64,000 bases of DNA from UBA3839 sp902776985 (lineage in GTDB: Bacteria; Bacteroidota; Bacteroidia; Bacteroidales; Bacteroidaceae). A program made the translations under genes and the position numbers. Below, piece by piece: positions 60,807 to 64,000 of this stretch (the stretch's first letter is position 1; each line of letters opens with the position of its first letter). The stretch lies in contig CACYSD010000018.1 in NCBI GenBank assembly GCA_902776985.1, positions 1 to 64,000 on the forward strand. The letters run 5' to 3'. A model generated the notes under the pieces. The model had not been told where the DNA came from, made no database searches, and was given only the letters and a program-made list of their open reading frames with translations.

Positions 60807-62126
60807 TCAATAGAGGGTGTGGATTTCAGCACCTTGGTAGTAGTGGTTGAGGATTTGGTCGTAGGTGTAGCCGCGCTCACCCATGACTGCAGCGCCTATC
60901 TGGCACATTCCTACTCCATGTCCCCACCCTGCGCCGTGAAGGATGAACCGGGAAGGTATTTCACCATCGTATTCTTTATCAATGATGAAGGCTGACGAGA
61001 AGAGATGGGAATTGGAGAGAACTCGTCGGATTTCGAGTTCCTTGCCTATGGTCAGGGTTCGTTTGGTGCCTACGATACGGAGCAAGGAGAGTCTTCCTGA
61101 CTTGCCTCGCTTGACTGGCACGAGATCGAGAATCAGACCGAAGTCTGACTTGAGTTTCGACGAAATGAGAGCGGACAGTTCCTCCTGAGTATAGCTTACT
61201 GTCCAACGATAAAAGTCGGATGTCTCCTGGTCGTAGGAATTCAGTATCTTGGACAGGATGTGCTTGCTCTTGGTGTTACAAAAAGCACGTGGTGAAGACT
61301 TTATCCATTTCTGAACATCTTTTTCCACGGTGAGGTCATACTTGATGGGTGCCTCATTGTCGATATAGTCACAGATGGAGCGAAGATATTGCTTCTGCTT
61401 GTCCTCCCAGCAGGTATCGAACTCCTCGGTCACTCCTCCGCAGCATTTGGAGAAGCGTGCATCACAGATTTTGCCGCCGTAACGGAGCACTTGTCCATGT
61501 GTGCTTTCGACAGCCTTGGTGACAGCTGACGGACGCAGGTTGTTCACGCCCTGGTAGCGCTGGCAATGGTCGTCGGCACAGACATCGTAGAGGATATGGT
61601 CTTCGCGGTCGTACCAGCGGATGAGTTCGGTGTCGGTCTTCCGGAACGAGAAGAAGGAGTTGTTTTCCTTGCGCTGGATAAGACGTGTGCGTTTGTCTAT
61701 CTGTGCCATAAGCCAGCTGCGTGAAATAACGGCTGACGCCTTGAGGAACTCAATTGGTGCTTCAGCGCTCATCTCTGAGGAAATGACGCTCTTGAGATAC
61801 TCTTCGACAGGCAACACATTGATGGCACAAATAGCTCCTTCGAGAATGATAAGCTTGAGTGCTCCCCTGAATGTCTGCATCTGGGTGCGCTCCCAATGGA
61901 AATTAACGCCAATGGTGACGTTCTCGAGCGAGAATGTCGCTTCGGGGTCAGCAGACTTGAACGTGAGTTCCTGATAGAGATTGCCGTTCCAGCGGATTCC
62001 TCCCTCATCGTACTCAGCAGTTTGACGTTCGGTTACTTCTTCGCCCTTAGCCTCATAAACAGCATGAAGTGTGAAATTTATCTGCGGAGATGTAATTATT
62101 CCTACGCTAACTTCGGGTTCTTTCAT
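60807..62126 (-). CDS. SpoIID/LytB domain protein
   Basis: A 439-residue protein related to the SpoIID lytic transglycosylase that strips peptidoglycan glycan strands. Family motifs: LPVEEYLKSVISSEMSAEAPIEFLKASAVISRSWLM (with the catalytic-type Glu), CCGGVTEEFDTCWEDKQKQYL and the terminal GAGWGHGVGMCQIGA. There is no obvious signal peptide on the annotated start, which is unusual. It is the last gene of a unit with DUF4922 and a glycosyltransferase. Confidence 0.9.
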   Translation of the reverse strand: MKEPEVSVGIITSPQINFTLHAVYEAKGEEVTERQTAEYDEGGIRWNGNLYQELTFKSADPEATFSLENVTIGVNFHWERTQMQTFRGALKLIILEGAICAINVLPVEEYLKSVISSEMSAEAPIEFLKASAVISRSWLMAQIDKRTRLIQRKENNSFFSFRKTDTELIRWYDREDHILYDVCADDHCQRYQGVNNLRPSAVTKAVESTHGQVLRYGGKICDARFSKCCGGVTEEFDTCWEDKQKQYLRSICDYIDNEAPIKYDLTVEKDVQKWIKSSPRAFCNTKSKHILSKILNSYDQETSDFYRWTVSYTQEELSALISSKLKSDFGLILDLVPVKRGKSGRLSLLRIVGTKRTLTIGKELEIRRVLSNSHLFSSAFIIDKEYDGEIPSRFILHGAGWGHGVGMCQIGAAVMGERGYTYDQILNHYYQGAEIHTLY

Positions 62127-62138
62127 TGTATATCACTT

Positions 62139-63113
62139 TTAGTTTTTCAGTTTCATTATAATTATTTCTAATTCCTCATCCGAAAGCCCGACTTCCTTGA
62201 GAACACCTTCTATCTGGGCTGTCGTAACATCACGGAAATCTTTCTCACGAGGCAAAATCAAAAGTCCTCCCATGTCGATAGCTCCAGGGCTGACAAGAAT
62301 CTGACTGTCTCCCTCGGCAAAATAGCAGTCGGGGCGGTGCTTGCTACGAGGTATAACCAGGCTGTTGATCCATCGCTGTCCGTCAACACCCACAAAAGCC
62401 CATGCCATAATGTTCATCATCGGTTCAGGCTCTCCTTCGTGCATAGGAAGGCTGTCATATAGTATGTTGAAAAGGGTTTCGCTGGCATCCACGCTACGTG
62501 TTATGATAGCGAACACGGGGCAGACATAGTTGCGTATAACGAAGATTCCCTTCTCGTCGGTTATCGAAATGACTTGTTCCTTATATTTATTATAATATGT
62601 ATGCCAATCTCGCTCAAGTGGTACAACCCCTCGGTTTCCTGCCTGGAAATGCATGTGATCTGGCGCTGACGCTCCGCACTTAGGCCCGTTGTAGAACACG
62701 AAGAATCCATCCATCTGACGAGCCAGCTCCATCATATCACGATAATGGTCACGAATGGATTGAGGCTTGTGCTGGCAGAGCGGAATGGTAAAATGTTCGG
62801 GAAGAATCGGGAAAGGGTTTATCAGCAGCTGATACTTATCAAGAACCGTAAAGCTTCCCTGCTCTGCGGGACGGTTGTCGGCACAGAGAAAACAGGGGCG
62901 TTCAGCCAGGCTCTTCTTGTCGATTGAAGCGTTGGTTGAGACGATACGGGCTGGATTGTGCTGCAGGGTCAGCGAGTCGGGAAAACCTTCCAGCTGTCTC
63001 ACCACGACATTTGACAATGCCTCATAGTTCTTCCTCGCCAGCTCCCAGTTGTCAAGTTCTGACTTCAGAAACTCATTGAGGGAAGGAACTAATCCATATT
63101 CTTCTTTATTCAT
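62139..63113 (-). CDS. DUF4922 protein, HIT/GalT-like nucleotidyltransferase fold
   Basis: A 324-residue cytosolic protein. CFLCADNRP (Cys74, Cys77) resembles the metal knuckle of GalT/Apa-type enzymes. PDHMHFQAG (His153, His155, Gln157) is an HxHxQ active-site motif as in GalT and AP4A phosphorylase. A nucleotide-sugar or dinucleotide phosphorylase is therefore likely; the substrate is not known. It sits 12 bp upstream of the SpoIID gene and overlaps the glycosyltransferase by 8 bp. Confidence 0.8.
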   Translation of the reverse strand: MNKEEYGLVPSLNEFLKSELDNWELARKNYEALSNVVVRQLEGFPDSLTLQHNPARIVSTNASIDKKSLAERPCFLCADNRPAEQGSFTVLDKYQLLINPFPILPEHFTIPLCQHKPQSIRDHYRDMMELARQMDGFFVFYNGPKCGASAPDHMHFQAGNRGVVPLERDWHTYYNKYKEQVISITDEKGIFVIRNYVCPVFAIITRSVDASETLFNILYDSLPMHEGEPEPMMNIMAWAFVGVDGQRWINSLVIPRSKHRPDCYFAEGDSQILVSPGAIDMGGLLILPREKDFRDVTTAQIEGVLKEVGLSDEELEIIIMKLKN

Positions 63114-64000
63114 TATTCATTCTTTTAATTATCTCGCACGTGCGAAGCCAGTCCTTGTAGAGATTGTTGGCATTGACCTTATCCACAGAGAGAGCTGCAT
63201 CGCTATTGCCTTCCCAACGACGACAGAGATAAAGCTCGTCGAAGATACGTCCAATGTTGTACATACGGCTCATGAGCAAACCGAGAGCATAGTCCTCACC
63301 ATAGCTGGTATTGGGAACTCCGTATTTACGAAGTAGTGGAGTAAAGAATGCACGTGGCGCACCCAGTCCGTTTATTCTCAATGCATTATTGCGACCATTC
63401 TCAGCAGTCCATTCCTTGTGTGCAATGATTCCCGGCGGCAGTGTATTGAGTGAGAAGTCACACATGCGATAGGAGCCGATGACCATAGCACAATGTTCGT
63501 CGTAGAACTTGCCAACGATACGCTGAAGCACATCTGTGCCACTATAGAGGTCGTCGCTGTCGAGCTGAATGGCAAAGCGTCCGCACATAGAATGTTCAAT
63601 TGCCATATTCCAGCAGCCACCGATACCGAGGTCATCACGGTCAGGGGTAATAACAATGAGACGGCTGTCTTTGCCCTGCAGTTTCGCTAAGACCTCTGAT
63701 GTGCCGTCGTTGCTATGGTTGTCAACCACTATGACATTGAATGCGAAATCGGCTTTCTGGTTAAGCGCGGAAAGCACAGCGTCCTCGATGGTGCGGACAC
63801 GGTTGCGGACAGGTATAATGACCGAAGCCTCAAATTCAAACGACTCATCTCCAAAGTCAACATCGCTGACTTCATCGGGCGCGATGAAGGCGTTGATGGC
63901 CTTGAGATGGCGAGTACAAACGGCTTCGTATTCAATCTGAACCTCACGACGCGACGGATCCACATAGTCGAACTGCTTCTCACCGCTCTTACGGCTGTCG
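63106..64000 (-). CDS. family 2 glycosyltransferase (5' end outside window)
   Basis: At least 298 residues, with the frame open to the window edge (start missing). The GT-A core shows FEASVIIPVRNRVRTIEDAVLSALNQ, VDNHSNDGTSEVL, the DxD motif in IQLDSDDLYSGTD, and GGCWNMAIE. The C-terminal half has YGEDYALGLLMSR, the catalytic ED motif. The internal GTG at 63963 is not the real start, because coding-like sequence continues upstream. With DUF4922 and SpoIID it suggests a polysaccharide or wall-related role. Confidence 0.85.
   Translation of the reverse strand, partial: DSRKSGEKQFDYVDPSRREVQIEYEAVCTRHLKAINAFIAPDEVSDVDFGDESFEFEASVIIPVRNRVRTIEDAVLSALNQKADFAFNVIVVDNHSNDGTSEVLAKLQGKDSRLIVITPDRDDLGIGGCWNMAIEHSMCGRFAIQLDSDDLYSGTDVLQRIVGKFYDEHCAMVIGSYRMCDFSLNTLPPGIIAHKEWTAENGRNNALRINGLGAPRAFFTPLLRKYGVPNTSYGEDYALGLLMSRMYNIGRIFDELYLCRRWEGNSDAALSVDKVNANNLYKDWLRTCEIIKRMNNE

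Overview
The window is a stretch of chromosome from a member of the Bacteroidales, most likely Prevotella or a close relative. Three things point there. Almost every transcription unit starts with the Bacteroidetes -7 element TAnnTTTGC rather than a TATAAT box. Many proteins belong to families largely confined to that phylum (DUF5020, DUF4270, DUF4923, DUF4922, DUF2764, DUF4375). Metabolic genes also have Bacteroidetes-type variants, such as a MetH without its reactivation domain and a V-type ATPase operon. I see no phage, plasmid or intact insertion sequence and no CRISPR array. The content is housekeeping and cell-envelope genes, with unusual non-coding DNA in a few places.

1-7.9 kb: the end of an unknown reading frame, an 8-bp tandem repeat, a minus-strand SRP RNA/tRNA-Thr unit, a Rid-family protein, an htpG operon containing a 57-residue cysteine-rich membrane protein, a CNNM/CBS membrane protein, tilS and a small secreted lysozyme-like protein. 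8-19 kb: a family-10-like glycosyl hydrolase divergent from a CbpA-type DnaJ, then a long minus-strand run (beta-helix lipoprotein, CapA-NlpC/P60 fusion, class III fructose bisphosphatase, DUF4375, smpB, metH). 19-28.4 kb: serC-serA-nadA-mnmA-PAP2 on the plus strand meets a minus-strand sigma-54 activator-lptE-agmatine deiminase group; a metallo-hydrolase lies upstream.

28.5-36.4 kb: a seven-gene V-type ATPase operon (E, DUF2764, A, B, D, I, K). The rotor subunit K keeps every Na+-ligand position known from Enterococcus hirae NtpK, so the enzyme is probably sodium-coupled. 36.4-37.8 kb is 1.4 kb without a convincing gene and is the strangest part of the window: a 9-bp tandem repeat, a 176-bp element with perfect 28-bp inverted arms, an orphan promoter followed by a hairpin, and about 500 bp of 58-60-bp tandem repeats.

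37.8-64 kb: a winged-helix protein, udk, pheT-yebC, a degenerate glycogen synthase-like protein with a DUF4270 lipoprotein, a yycJ-like hydrolase with a HAD phosphatase and panB, a DUF4923 lipoprotein, a rhodanese divergent from a second HAD phosphatase, then lon-tgt-lptF/G-DEAD helicase-coaX-outer-membrane protein-lptC and ppiD. The end holds a minus-strand glycosyltransferase (cut by the window edge)-DUF4922-SpoIID group. LPS export genes (lptE, lptF/G, lptC) and envelope folding factors (ppiD, lon, htpG) are scattered among metabolic genes, as is usual in this phylum.
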